A stretch of DNA of 64,000 bases from Stomoxys calcitrans (Eukaryota; Arthropoda; Insecta; Diptera; Muscidae): the NCBI RefSeq assembly GCF_963082655.1, contig NC_081555.1:17609437-17673436 (forward strand). Direction: 5' to 3'. Below, in pieces: positions 23,000 through 34,290 of this stretch (position 1 is the first letter of the stretch; every line of letters begins with the position of its first letter). The translations under genes and the position numbers were made by a program. The notes beneath the pieces are model-generated. The model saw nothing but the letters and a program-made list of their open reading frames with translations. It had not been told where the DNA came from and did no database searches.

Positions 23000-25900
23000 G
23001 GTGTCCTCAGAATTTTGAAATTCGCAAAACTAAAAATGTTACAGCAATTTCAAACTCACCTCGATTTTTTTGCTATTTTTCGAATATTAATTATGCGATT
23101 TTGAACTTGTTTTTTGAAGAAAAAACATATGAGTTGCACTGATCCGATTTTTTTGCCATAATCGTCAATACTGTACACTCAACTCGAGAAATTTTTTCGC
23201 ACCAAAAATTTAAAATTTTCATAAGAGGTTACCCTTTGCTAAAAAAATGCAAAAAAAATAAAATGTGAAATTTTACGTTGTTTTGTTTATTGTACGAAGC
23301 GTTTTCGAATTTCGAACTGCGGAATGCTGGAAAATGATCGAAATTCGAATAAATGAAGGAGTTACAGCGTTTTCGACCTTAAAAATTCAATTGAATTTTT
23401 ACGCCAAAAAAGATTTGGTTTTTGCGATGTTTTTCATAGAAAACTTTACATTATTGCTTCATCTAGCACCACTACAGAAAGAGATTTTCCTGACGAATCC
23501 AACGGTGTCCTCAGAATTTTGAAATTCGCAAAACTAACAATGTTACAGCAATTTCAAACTCACCTCGATTTTTTTGTTGCTATTTTTCGAATATTAATTA
23601 TGCGATTTTGAACTTGTTTTTTGAAGAAAAAACATATGAGTTGCACTGATCCGATTTTTTTGCCATAATCTTCAATACTGTACACTCAACTCGAAAAATT
23701 TTTTCGCACCAAAAATTGAAAATTTTCATAAGGGGTTACCCTTTGCTAAAAAAATGCAAAAAAAATAAAATGTGAAATTTTGCGTTGTTTTGTTTATTGT
23801 ACGAAGCGTTTTCGAATTTCGAACTGCGGAATGCTGGAAAATGATCGAAATTCGAATAAATGAAGGAGTTACAGCGTTTTCGACCTTAAAAATTCCATTG
23901 AATTTTTACGCCAAAAAAGATTTGGTTTTTGCGATGTTTTTCATAGAAAACTTTACATTATTGCTTCATCTAGCACCACTACAGAAAGAGATTTTCCTCA
24001 CAAATCCAACGGTGTCCTAAGAATTTTGAAATTCGCAAAACTAAAGATGTTACAGCAATTTCAAACTCACCTCGATTTTTTTTGCTATTTTTCGAATATT
24101 AATTATGCGATTTTGACCTTGTTTTTTGAAGAAAAATTATAGGAGTTGCACTGATCCGATTTTTTTGCCATAATCGTCAATACTGTACACTCAACTCGAA
24201 AAATTTTTTCGCACCAAAAATTTAAAATTTTCATAAGGGGTTACCCTTTGCTAAAAAAATGCAAAAAAATAAAATGTGAAATTTTACGTTGTTTTGTTTA
24301 TTGTACGAAGTGTTTTCGAATTTCGAACTGCGGAATGCTGGAAAATGATCGAAATTCGAATAAATGAAGGAGTTACAGCGTTTTCGACCTTAAAAATGAC
24401 CTTGAATTTTTACTCCAAAAAAGATTTGGTTTTTTCATAGAAAACTTTACATTATTGCTTCATCTAGCACCACTACGGAAAGAGATTTTCCTCACAAATC
24501 CAACGGTGTCCTAAGAATTTTGAAATTCGCAAAACTAAAGATGTTACAGCAATTTCAAACTCACCTCGATTGTTTTTTTGCTATTTTTCGAATATTAATT
24601 ATGCGATTTTGAACTTGTTTTTTGAAGAAAAAACATAGGAGTTGCACTGATCCGATTTTTTTGCCATATTCTTCAATACTGTACACTCAACTCGAAAAAT
24701 TTTTTCGCACCAAAAATTGAAAATTTTCATAAGGGGTTACCCTTTGCTAAAAAAATGCAAAAAAAGTAAAATGTGAAATTTTACGTTGTTTTGTTTGTTG
24801 TACGAATCGTTTTCGAATTTCGAACTGCGGAATGCTGGAAAATGATCGAAATTCGAATAAATGAAGGAGTTACAGCGTTTTTAACCTTAAAAATGACTTT
24901 GAAATTTATACGCCAAAAAAGATTTGGTTTTTTTCAATGTTTTTCATAGAAAACTTTACATTATTGCTTCATCTAGCACCACTACGGAAGGAGATTTTCC
25001 TCACGAATTCAACGGTGTCCTCAGAATTTTGAAATTCGCAAAACTAAAGATGTTACAACAATTTCAAACTCACCTCGATTTTTTTGTTGCTATTTTTCGA
25101 ATATTAATTATGCGATTTTGAACTTGTTTTTTGAAGAAAAAAGATAGGAGTTGCACTGATCCGATTTTTTTGCCATAATCTTCAATACTGTACACTCAAC
25201 TCGAAAAATTTTTTCGCACCAAAAATTGAAAATTTTCATAAGGGGTTACCCTTTGCTAAAAAAATGCAAAAAAAATAAAATGTGAAATTTTGCGTTGTTT
25301 TGTTTATTGTACGAAGCGTTTTCGAATTTCGAACTGCGGAATGCTGGAAAATGATCGAAATTCGAATAAATGAAGGAGTTACAGCGTTTTCGACCTTAAA
25401 AATTCAATTGAATTTTTACGCCAAAAAAGATTTGGTTTTTGCGATGTTTTTCATAGAAAACTTTACATTATTGCTTCATCTAGCACCACTACAGAAAGAG
25501 ATTTTCCTCACAAATCCAACGGTGTCCTAAGAATTTTGAAATTCGCAAAACTAAAGATGTTACAGCAATTTCAAACTCACCTCGATTTTTTTTGCTATTT
25601 TTCGAATATTAATTATGCGATTTTGACCTTGTTTTTTGAAGAAAAATTATAGGAGTTGCACTGATCCGATTTTTTTGCCATAATCGTCAATACTGTACAC
25701 TCAACTCGAAAAATTTTTTCGCACCAAAAATTTAAAATTTTCATAAGGGGTTACCCTTTGCTAAAAAAATGCAAAAAAATAAAATGTGAAATTTTACGTT
25801 GTTTTGTTTATTGTACGAAGTGTTTTCGAATTTCGAACTGCGGAATGCTGGAAAATGATCGAAATTCGAATAAATGAAGGAGTTACAGCGTTTTCGACCT

Positions 25901-27360
25901 TAAAAATGACCTTGAATTTTTACGCCAAAAAAGATTTGGTTTTTTTCATAGAAAACTTTACATTATTGCTTCATCTAGCACCACTACGGAAAGAGATTTT
26001 CCTCACAAATCCAACGGTGTCCTCAGAATTTTGAAATTCGCAAAACTAAAGATGTTACAACAATTTCAAACTCACCTCGATTGTTTTTTTGCTATTTTTC
26101 GAATATTAATTATGCGATTTTGAACTTGTTTTTTGAAGAAAAAACATAGGAGTTGCACTGATCCGATTTCTTTGCCATATTCTTCAATACTGTACACTCA
26201 ACTCGAAAAATTTTTCCGCACCAAAAATTGAAAATTTTCATAAGGGGTTAGCCTTTGCTAAAAAAATGCAAAAAAAGTAAAATGTGAAATTTTACGTTGT
26301 TTTGTTTGTTGTACGAATCGTTTTCGAATTTTGAACTGCGGAATGCTGGAAAATGATCGAAATCCGAATAAATGAAGGAGTTACAGCGTTTCCGACCTTA
26401 AAAATGACCTTGAATTTTTACGCCAAAAAAGGTTTGGTTTTTTCAATGGTTTTTATAGAAAACTTTACATTATTGCTTCATCTAGCACCACTACGGAAGG
26501 AGATTTTCTTCACGAATTCAACGGTGTCCTCAGAATTTTGAAATTCGCAAAACTAAAGATGTTACAACAATTTCAAATTCACCTCGATTGTTTTTTTGCT
26601 ATTTTTCGAATATTAATTATGCGATTTTGAACTTGTTTTTTGAAGAAAAAACATAGGAGTTGCACTGATCCGATTTTTTTGCCATATTCTTCAATACTGT
26701 ACACTCAACTCGAAAAATTTTTTCGCACCAAAAATTGAAAATTTTCATAAGGGGTTACCCTTTGCTAAACAAAATACAAAAAAATAAAATGTGAAATTTT
26801 ACATTGTTTTGTTTATTGTACGAAGCGTTTTCGAATTTCGAACTGCGGAATGCTGGAAAATAATCGAAATTCGAATAAATGAAGGAGTTACAGCGTTTTT
26901 GACCTTAAAAACTACCTTGAATTTTTACGCCAAAAAAGATTTGGTTTTTTCAATGTTTTTCATAGAAAACTTTACATTATTGCTTCATCTAGCGCCACTA
27001 CGGAAGGAGATTTTCCTCACGAATTCAACGGTGTCCTCAGAATTTTGAAATTCGCAAAACTAAAGATGTTACAACAATTTCAAATTCACCTCGATTGTTT
27101 TTTTGCTATTTTTCGAATATTAATTATGCGATTTTGAACTTGTTTTTTGAAGAAAAAAGATAGGAGTTGCACTGATCCGATTTTTTTGCCATAATCTTCA
27201 ATACTGTACACTCAACTCGAAAAATTTTTTCGCATCAAAAATTTAAGATTATCTAAGGTTTTCATAGAAAACTTTACATTATTCCTTAATCTAGAGAAAG
27301 CGATTTTACTTACGAATCCTGACGAATCCAACGGTGTCCTCAGAATTTTGAAATTCGCAC
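23000..27360 (+). repeat. Satellite array, about 500-bp monomers, trimeric higher order
   Basis: Unit starts, marked by GGTGTCCT.AGAATTTTGAA, lie at 23000, 23504, 24011, 24505, 25014, 25521, 26016, 26523 and 27030, with a truncated final unit and a last start at 27333. Spacings are 504, 507, 494, 509, 507, 495, 507, 507 and 303. Units 2-3-4 and 5-6-7 correspond one to one by shared variants: TGCGTTG in units 2/5; GACCTTG, ATTATAGGAG and a GAAGTG change in 3/6; TTTGTTGTACGAATCG and ATATTCTTC in 4/7. This gives a 1510-bp trimer repeated twice, with single units on each side. Every monomer holds an 80-odd-codon open frame on the plus strand (the '...WKMIEIRINEGVTAF...' frame), open in most units but broken or shortened by indels in others (24281 and 24772). 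I regard it as incidental. Confidence 0.92.
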
Positions 27361-28860
27361 ATATATGTATACAGCACAACTCACCGTGGCTTTTATGTAT
27401 TTTTGGTCACTTTATTTACACACAAGTGCGACAACAGTGCATTGAGAGCAGAATTCTGCTTGCGCCATGTTCTTAGATAACTCTCATTTATGTATATTCA
27501 CAAGCGCCACCAACCAGTCTATTTGCGAACTTGAAATTCTTTATTTATATGCAAAAATCATGTGCACCTACAAAATATATGGGTGTAAGGAGGAGATAAA
27601 CTAACGGTAAATATTTTGCTGACATTTACCATCGTACGAATACACGCTTACCTCTGTGCTACGGTTGACTTTGCTTATTTCATACAAAAAACGCAAATAG
27701 TTATTTTGAGTTTATTTAACATGTTTGTATGCATTTATTTTATTTTTCATGTTTTTTAAAGATACATCATAAAGTAGTATGCATTCATCATTTCTTTGTT
27801 TTTATATCATCTATAGGTAATTTGTTTTTTTTTATTTTTTATTTCATTTTTAATAAACTTTCTGGGTTTTATTACTATTTCATCATAAACATAAAAATAA
27901 TATTTTAACAGTATTATATATAATAATATTTATAATATATATGTGTGTGTGTTTATGTATATATTTTATTTTTACATACACTTTTCTTTAAATACAGATT
28001 ATGTATGAATATATGTATGCAAGTAGTATGAATCAGAATGATTACATTTTTTCTCCCATTATGTGGTTTGTTATGCTTTCCTTTCAATATGTTTTTTTAA
28101 TATATATTTATAGGCACTTTTACTTTAGATTTCAATATATATATATAATTATGTATATATAATTTTTATTAATATTATTATTCAAAATAGAATTATAAAC
28201 ACACTTATAAAGATTTTATTTTTTGTTTTCTTTTCATCCTCCATCATTAAGCTTTAGTTTTATTTCTTATATAAAAACCATGATTCATCTTTGTAAGTTT
28301 TTTTTTCATTTATGTATATATAGAGTGGTGTCGAGGAGGTTACCAGAAATGATACCATAAAAATCAGTTTTTATAAGCAATTTGCTTAAGCTTTTGGTGT
28401 GTTTCGTTTTGTGTTTTTACGAAAGGACAAATACAACTTAAATTAAAAAATTAGCCCCAAAAATTAGAAAAGCCTAGTGTTTTGTATATGTATAAGAACT
28501 TATAAAGATTGTCTACAATAGTTAAGAGCAAAGGAATTGCAATTGAAACTTGGATTCATTATAGTCTACATAGTCATAAATCAAGTTTAATTTGAAATGA
28601 TTTTATTTTTTTGTTTGTAGAGTTTTAAAACTCGGTTTAATCAAAATGTCCAGTCCAATTTAAATGGTTACGATTTTTTTTAGAAATATTTAACTCTGAT
28701 TAATCTCTATCTGTTTTTAGTGGAAATAATCAACTTGAACTTCATACAAGTCTCATATTGGGGTCTCACGGGCTGTCATTAGCTAGAACAAAAGTTTCAC
28801 TGAAAGCAAAGCTGTGATAACGTTAAGCCTAGTACTGATTTTGACTTTTCGGCCGATCAA
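27361..28860. other. AT-rich DNA with family E fragment
   Basis: 27430-27545 is an inverted piece of family E (GAGAGCAGAATTCTGCTTGC, AAGCGCCACCAACCAGTCTA). The remainder, 27550-28860, is AT-rich with short AT and GT runs near 27900-27950. No gene recognised. Confidence 0.45.
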
Positions 28861-28869
28861 CTGTCAAAA

Positions 28870-29492
28870 CGCATTATAAAACAAATAAGAGCCTGCTAAG
28901 TTCGGCAGGGCCGAATCTTATATACCCTCCACCATGTACCGATTTGAATCATACTTAACACAGTTATTGGAAAAGATACCAAAACACTACGTGCAAAAAA
29001 TCAGACAAAATTTTCGCCCTCTAAAGACCCAAGATCGGTTAATATGGCAGATATATCAAAACATGGACCGATTTGAACCATACTTAGAGCAGTTGTTGGA
29101 AGTGATACCAAAACACCACGTGCAAAATTTCAGTCAAATGGGACAAAAATTGCGCCTTCTAGAGGCTCAAGAAGTCAAGACCCAAGATCGGTTTATATGG
29201 CAGCTATATCAAATCATGGACCGATTTGGCCCATTTACATTCCCAACCGACCTACACTAATAAAAAGTATTTGTGCAAAATTTCAAGCGGCTAGCTTAAC
29301 TTCTTCGAAAGTTAGCGTGCTTTCGACAGACAGACGGACGGACGGACATGGCTAGATCGACTTAAAATAATATGACGATCAAGAATATATATACTTTATG
29401 GGTTCTCAGAGGCATATTTCATAGGTGTTTCGAGGTGTTACAAACAGAATGACGAAATTAGTATACCCCTATCCTATGTCGGAGGGTATAAA
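28870..29492 (-). repeat. Dispersed repeat family A, complete short copy
   Basis: The reverse orientation of the 10.85 kb element. It starts on the plus strand with AAACAAATAAGAGCCTGCTA and GTTCGGCAGGGCCGAATCTT, passes ATATACCCTCCACCATGTACC and two 'ACCGATTTGAA.CATACTTA' internal repeats, then CGAAAGTTAGCGTGCTTTCG and a GACGGACGGACGGACATGG run. It ends at the palindromic GTATACCCCTATCC...GGAGGGTATA. The 108-aa open frame at 28934-29260 is composed of the internal repeats and is unlikely to be a gene. Confidence 0.75.
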
Positions 29493-29497
29493 AATGG

Positions 29498-30800
29498 TGA
29501 CGAAGAAAATGCGAACACATTCCGTACAAGTGGTACCGAGTTCTATAAGCCAAATAGTAGCGACATGTTGCTGCGCCAATACAAATTGCGCTTCAATTAA
29601 ATGCCCAATGCAAATAAATGCTCACGAATAGGGAACGAATCAACTCCGTTTCAATGACGTTGTCTTTGTTGTGCGTTGTTCTTTGACTTTTGTTTGTGTT
29701 CTGGCAAAAAAAACAGCAAAAATGTTTGCTGAAACAGCAGAGTCTGCCGGCAAACATTTTCTGCTGTTTTCAAATTGTGAAAAGTTAAAAAAACTCAATA
29801 ATGTCATAAATATTAGAAAAAAATTATCCGGTGTAACCTTGATTTTGCCAAAAATAGTTTTCCCCTTTCACATTCGTTTCACCAAATAAATATTTACTTG
29901 AACGCCAACTCACACGAAATAATTTTTTCGAAGTCACAGTTCAAAAAATTGAAACATAAGTTTTGTCTGCAAATTCATACGATTTGCAGAAACAAAGGTA
30001 AACAAAAAAATTGAAAGAAGAAGAAAACCTTAGACTTATAAAAAGCCTAGCTCAATAGGAATTATGGCGGCTGTACCAGTCAAAACTACTCTGAGGGTTT
30101 GTTGAGGGAGTTGAACCCTCAACAAACCGCAGTCAGAATCAGTCTGAGACTTTTTGGTAAATTTGTATTTTAACAATTTTACATGGCTTATTTTTGGGAT
30201 ATATACTGTTCAAAAAATTAAAAACAACCACTTGTTCGAAAGACTCACTTCTCACCGTTGCAATTCTATAGTCAAAATACTGTAAAAACTCATCAATCGC
30301 CTGTCCTATACTATATTTGTATCGCCATCCCCTATACTATATTTGTGAATACTAGAGGCTCTGTTTTGTAGCGCTGAAACTCTTTAGATCAGTAGTGGAC
30401 AAATACCCACACGCACACTATTGCTTTTGTGCAGGTGTTTGGTACGTTCACAAGAACATAGGCTTGGAAAAAATGAGCACATGTGTAAGCTGTCGTCGAT
30501 ACCAGTTTCCCTTAACACGGACCGGCTAATTTTCTTATCCATATGCAGTTAACCTTCAACCCATGGCGAAACAATTAAAGGCGGTCGCATTTGTACAACA
30601 ACCACAAATCATATGGTGCAATCCGCCTCTTTGCCATCAAGCTGAACGACGTTTTGCCAACACACGCAACGAAATGTTTGTGTGTGCCTGTGCGTACATG
30701 AGCAGAGAATTTGCGAGAAAGAAGATAACAACAAAGAGAATGCAAACAAAAAATCTGTCATCTTAATACCGTCAAACCTGGACGGCTGTTAACGGCTGAG
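29498..30800 (+). repeat. Family D copy split by an insertion
   Basis: The left part, 29498-29700, matches 4312-4510 up to TGTTTGTGTT. The right part, 30615-30800, resumes exactly with GGTGCAATCCGCC and runs to ACCGTCAAACCTGG. In the uninterrupted copy TGTTTGTGTT and GGTGCAATCC are adjacent. Confidence 0.75.
29701..30614. mobile_element. 914-bp insertion inside family D
   Basis: It is defined by comparison with the uninterrupted family D copy. At its left edge is a strong hairpin, 29711-29769 (AACAGCAAAAATGTTTGCTG against CGGCAAACATTTTCTGCTGTT). A second, perfect 13-bp stem lies at 30096-30128. No transposase frame is present, and the only frame starting in it is a 72-aa one without a known domain. 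Clear terminal repeats or a target duplication could not be fixed by eye, so the class is unknown. Confidence 0.6.
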
Positions 30801-31310
30801 CAGGCAAACACAGTGGACCTAGGGATTCTGAACAAAGCGTGAAACAATCAAGGTTGCTAGTCGACTGCCTTCCAACCTAAACTAACCTAGTCTATAGTTT
30901 CTTTGTCTGCCGCCAGTGTTATTGGGTAGCGATTTGAAACAGGGAAATCCCCATTTCATTTCACTAGGCCTTGAATTCTTATCCCTAAATTTCACATACA
31001 ACTGGCAACCAGGAAATAGTTTTGGTTACATCCTCATTCTTCAAGGACCCTTCGATAGGTCAAGGGCCAAGAGGACCTGGCGATCTTCTGGCACTGTTTG
31101 GCCTGCTTGCGCTCTCGGCTAATGTCTGCGGTGATGGCATGTTAAGCAATTGACGTGCTATGCAATTTACAAAATCCATGCTGATGCCCTGCACTTTGGA
31201 ATATAACAAGCCTCGGAAGTGAGGTGATGCCTAAAGTGTCTGGTGAGAGAAAGGTAATCGGTCTGTACCAATCACCCTTATTCGAACCCTCATGGAAAGC
31301 TTTCGATAGG
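30801..31310. other. GC-richer unassigned DNA
   Basis: Composition is less AT-rich than the surroundings, as in the LINE remnants, but no protein motif was read in any frame. Probably an old transposon fragment. Confidence 0.3.
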
Positions 31311-31319
31311 TTAGGTTAA

Positions 31320-32095
31320 TGCTATGTCTACACTGACTTGTTTTGCCTTACTCGTTTCGGAAAAAATCTCAACCGTTCACACAAATTTGCCTATTGAAAA
31401 TATTATCAAATTGGATAAAACGTAAACAAAGAATAAATGTAAAAGAGAACAAGTTGACATCATCAATGCCCAAAATTAAAAAAAAAAATTATATCTCGGC
31501 TGATCACTTGGCTTAACTTTATTCAGTGAAGCCTGAGCTCTGCCGAAAAAATTAAAAAATAAAATCCAATTTACAGCAAAAAGAAAATAAAGAAAGATAC
31601 GCATATTGGAAGCTAAGACTGCCGAAACCCTATATAAGTACGTGCATGAATCTATAGTTTCCCTCGCGTGAAAGAAAATAATGGATATTTATGGGTCGTT
31701 TATGAATTGCAACCCAATTTCAGTTGGGTTGCAAAATGCAAATGACAAAAACAGCAAACAACAATGCAAACGACGCAAAACATCGAGTGCGCTTTCATAT
31801 CGAATGAAATTTCACCTTGTATTTAGTGGGCCCTATACCACTTGTATATAAATTTATATGTCCAAGTTTTTATAAGGAAATCTAGATTTAAACATTCGCG
31901 TTTTTAAATTTCAAAAATTCCCTTTCAATAAAGAGATACATCATTCACAATAGAGAGATTTCGAACGATTTTACTCGTTCACGTATACGCCCCCAGCTTG
32001 ACATTGAGTGTAGAATTCTTCTTGCGGCTTGTTCTGTATTCACAAGCGCCACCAACCAGTTTATGTGTGAAATTCAAATTCTCCATCTACATATA
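31320..32095 (-). repeat. Cluster of dispersed repeats (families H and E)
   Basis: 31440-31540 (AGAGAACAAGTT.ACATC, TCGGCTGATCACTTGGCT, TTATTCAGTGAA) resembles 35830-35940. 31540-31700 and 31995-32090 are reversed family E (CTGCCGAAACCCTATATA, CACAAGCGCCACCAACCAGT). 31789-31910 resembles 35278-35400 (GCGCTTT...CGTATGAAATTTCA...ATTTAAACATT.GCG). Confidence 0.55.
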
Positions 32096-33345
32096 TGTAA
32101 TTTATTTACGATATGTAATGATGCCAAACGGTTTCTTAAGAAGAGAGAGAGAGAGAGTTGAGTATTGTTGCAACAAACTGTATGATTCATTCCTCTCATT
32201 TTAAACCTTGTGAGATGATGAAATTAATAATCAAAGTAAGCTAGACAGCAAACCCCTAAAATCTTCGATTATTTTTTGAAAAGATTTGTATCTTATTGTG
32301 GAGTTTCGAAATATTTTATTTTAACTTCATCACTTTTGAAAAGAAAAACAATTCAAATAATAAAAAGAAAATTTGGTAGCCAAGTAGGTATTAACAGATT
32401 AATCAGAGTTTTATAATAGACTTATATATGCTATAAGGTAAACACTTATTAAAATAAATTAAAGTTTTTAGTTTAGTTTTGGAACACAGCTATAAATCGA
32501 ATGATATACAAGTACAAGTAATTGTAAGATATATATAGATATTGCAAAATTTTTAGTATGTTTTTTGTATGTTTTCTCCATATAGAAAAATAAAACATTT
32601 CAGTTTGGGAAAAAAATAGATATTTGTTTAAAAAAGGCTATAAAAAGCTTAAGGTATTGTGTTGCTTACACCACACACACATGGTATATATGTATATATC
32701 ATATCTTAAAGTTTCTATTAGAATTTGATTTCTTTTGGATTCGTTTCCTACTTCGCTATAACAAAATTTTTTGCGCCAAAAAGGTACAAGAAGTATATAT
32801 TCTTAATAAATGTATTTTTGTTTTATTTTGTTAATAGATTTGTTTGCGATAAAGCGCTTTTTTAAAAAGCCTTTTTAGAGTTTTACTAGTTTTTAAGTTG
32901 TTATATTGTTTGTTTTTGAGAAAAAAGTTTTTTGGTCTAGATATTTTTTTTAACATATTCTAATTTTTATTAATTTTTTAGTCTTATCCTTAGTATTTTA
33001 CTATTTTCATTTTTTTTATTTTTACTAATACCAAAAAACAATTTAGCTATATACTACATAGTTTCTATGTTAAAAATTAAAAACAAAACAAAAAATCAAA
33101 ATATTTTGAATATAAATTAAAACTTTATTTTATGTTGTAGGATTAAAGTTTTAGCAAAGGCATTCGTATATATATTTTTTTTTTTACTTTACTTAGTTAT
33201 TTTTCCCCCTACAAAAACATTCCTGTATTAATATATAGATCAATTTGATGGGAATAAAACAAGAAAGTAGATAACAAAAAGTAAGGTTACAAAATTTACA
33301 AAAAAAAAACAATGCAATAACACAAAGTGATGTCCATAGAAGGTG
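32096..33345. other. AT-rich unassigned DNA
   Basis: Long T and A runs with a short GA run at 32143-32156. No gene, RNA or ordered repeat was identified. Confidence 0.35.
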
Positions 33346-33349
33346 AATG

Positions 33350-33735
33350 GGATAATCGCTTTATATAGAGATACGGCACGCGATAGGTGTGAGCACCACA
33401 CAAGCTGGAACATTGACGTTCGATCTGTGTGGTGTTCATTGCCGTCACAAGAAGCTTAGCTACGAACTACCGGGCGCGTCCACAGATAGTGGAATGCTCC
33501 ATACGGAGTAGCTGCAACGGCAGTCGCGGACAATCAGCGGTATCGAGCGGAAAGTCTCAGTGAGAGGTCGGGCGGCACCGGCTCTTGCACAAATACTGAG
33601 AGCCTATGATACTCGATATGTCAGGGCGAGTTATTGGCGCCTTTAAATAAATTGCCAGGCCTTGCTCAGTTAAAGGAGCCAGACGAGGATCACTACCTCC
33701 ACATGCAATGTGGCTACAAAAAAAAAAACAACCAT
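33350..33735 (+). repeat. Dispersed repeat family B, most complete copy
   Basis: It starts near GCACGCGATAGGTGTGAGCA and contains GTGTGGTGTTCATTGCCGTC, ACAAGAAGCTTAGCT, GGCGCGTCCACAGATAGTGG, ATACTGAGAGCCTATGATAC, GTTATTGGCGCCTTTAAATA and CACTACCTCCACATGCAATG. It ends in GTGGCTACAA and an 11-A tract. The poly(A)-like end suggests retroposition. No ORF. The 70-aa minus-strand frame is a shadow. Confidence 0.65.
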
Positions 33736-33889
33736 ATCCCTTGCAATTTATTATAATTAGTGTACACAAAGTTCAAGCGGCCAGTAACATAATGAGGCTG
33801 GTAGATAAACAAGGGGAAACAGTCAAGCACCATTAATCTGCTTTCCTCTCATTTTATTATAATTGATAGCAATAGGTCTGTTCGCGTAC

Positions 33890-34290
33890 TTTTCCATTAA
33901 AAATTTGCAGGAGAGTAAGAACAAACTTTACTCTCTATTGCTTTTTATTTGAATTAAACAGCTGAATTTCATAAAACAGCTGTTCATTGCTGCAAATTTC
34001 TGCTGGGAAAAAACCACCAGTAAAAATTTGCAAGCTCTCAATTACCAAACACTTCAAATTGTACTCGCTCTCACGCACTCTCCCGCTCTCTTCTTCTGGC
34101 AAATAAAGTACGCGAACGACTTCCAGTAATAATTTGTGCAAATTTGCACAAATTTTTGAAAGGATAAGAATGCTGGAAATAAGGAAAAAAAACCTCCAGT
34201 ACTCTCCCGCTCTCTTCTGCTGGCAAATAAAGTACGTGAAAGACTTCCAGTAATAATTTGTTCAAATTTGCACACATTTTTCAGTACGCC
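33890..34290. repeat. Short direct repeats (TTCCAGTAATAATTTGT block)
   Basis: CGCTCTCTTCT.CTGGCAAAT, AAGTACG.GAA and GACTTCCAGTAATAATTTGT appear at 34084-34160 and again at 34208-34280, 124 bp apart. A third diverged copy, CTTCCAGTAACAATTTGTGC, is at 55061-55110. Three overlapping 68-73 aa minus-strand frames are products of the repetition. Confidence 0.6.

Noticed and set aside
23000..27360. CRISPR-like or microbial repeat array
   Set aside because: Monomers are 500 bp with no short repeat/unique spacer layout, and the surroundings are clearly eukaryotic.
28934..29260. 108-aa frame with internal repeats (DRFE.YL.QLLE.IPKH)
   Set aside because: It is the translation of family A internal repeats; other copies of the family have no such frame.
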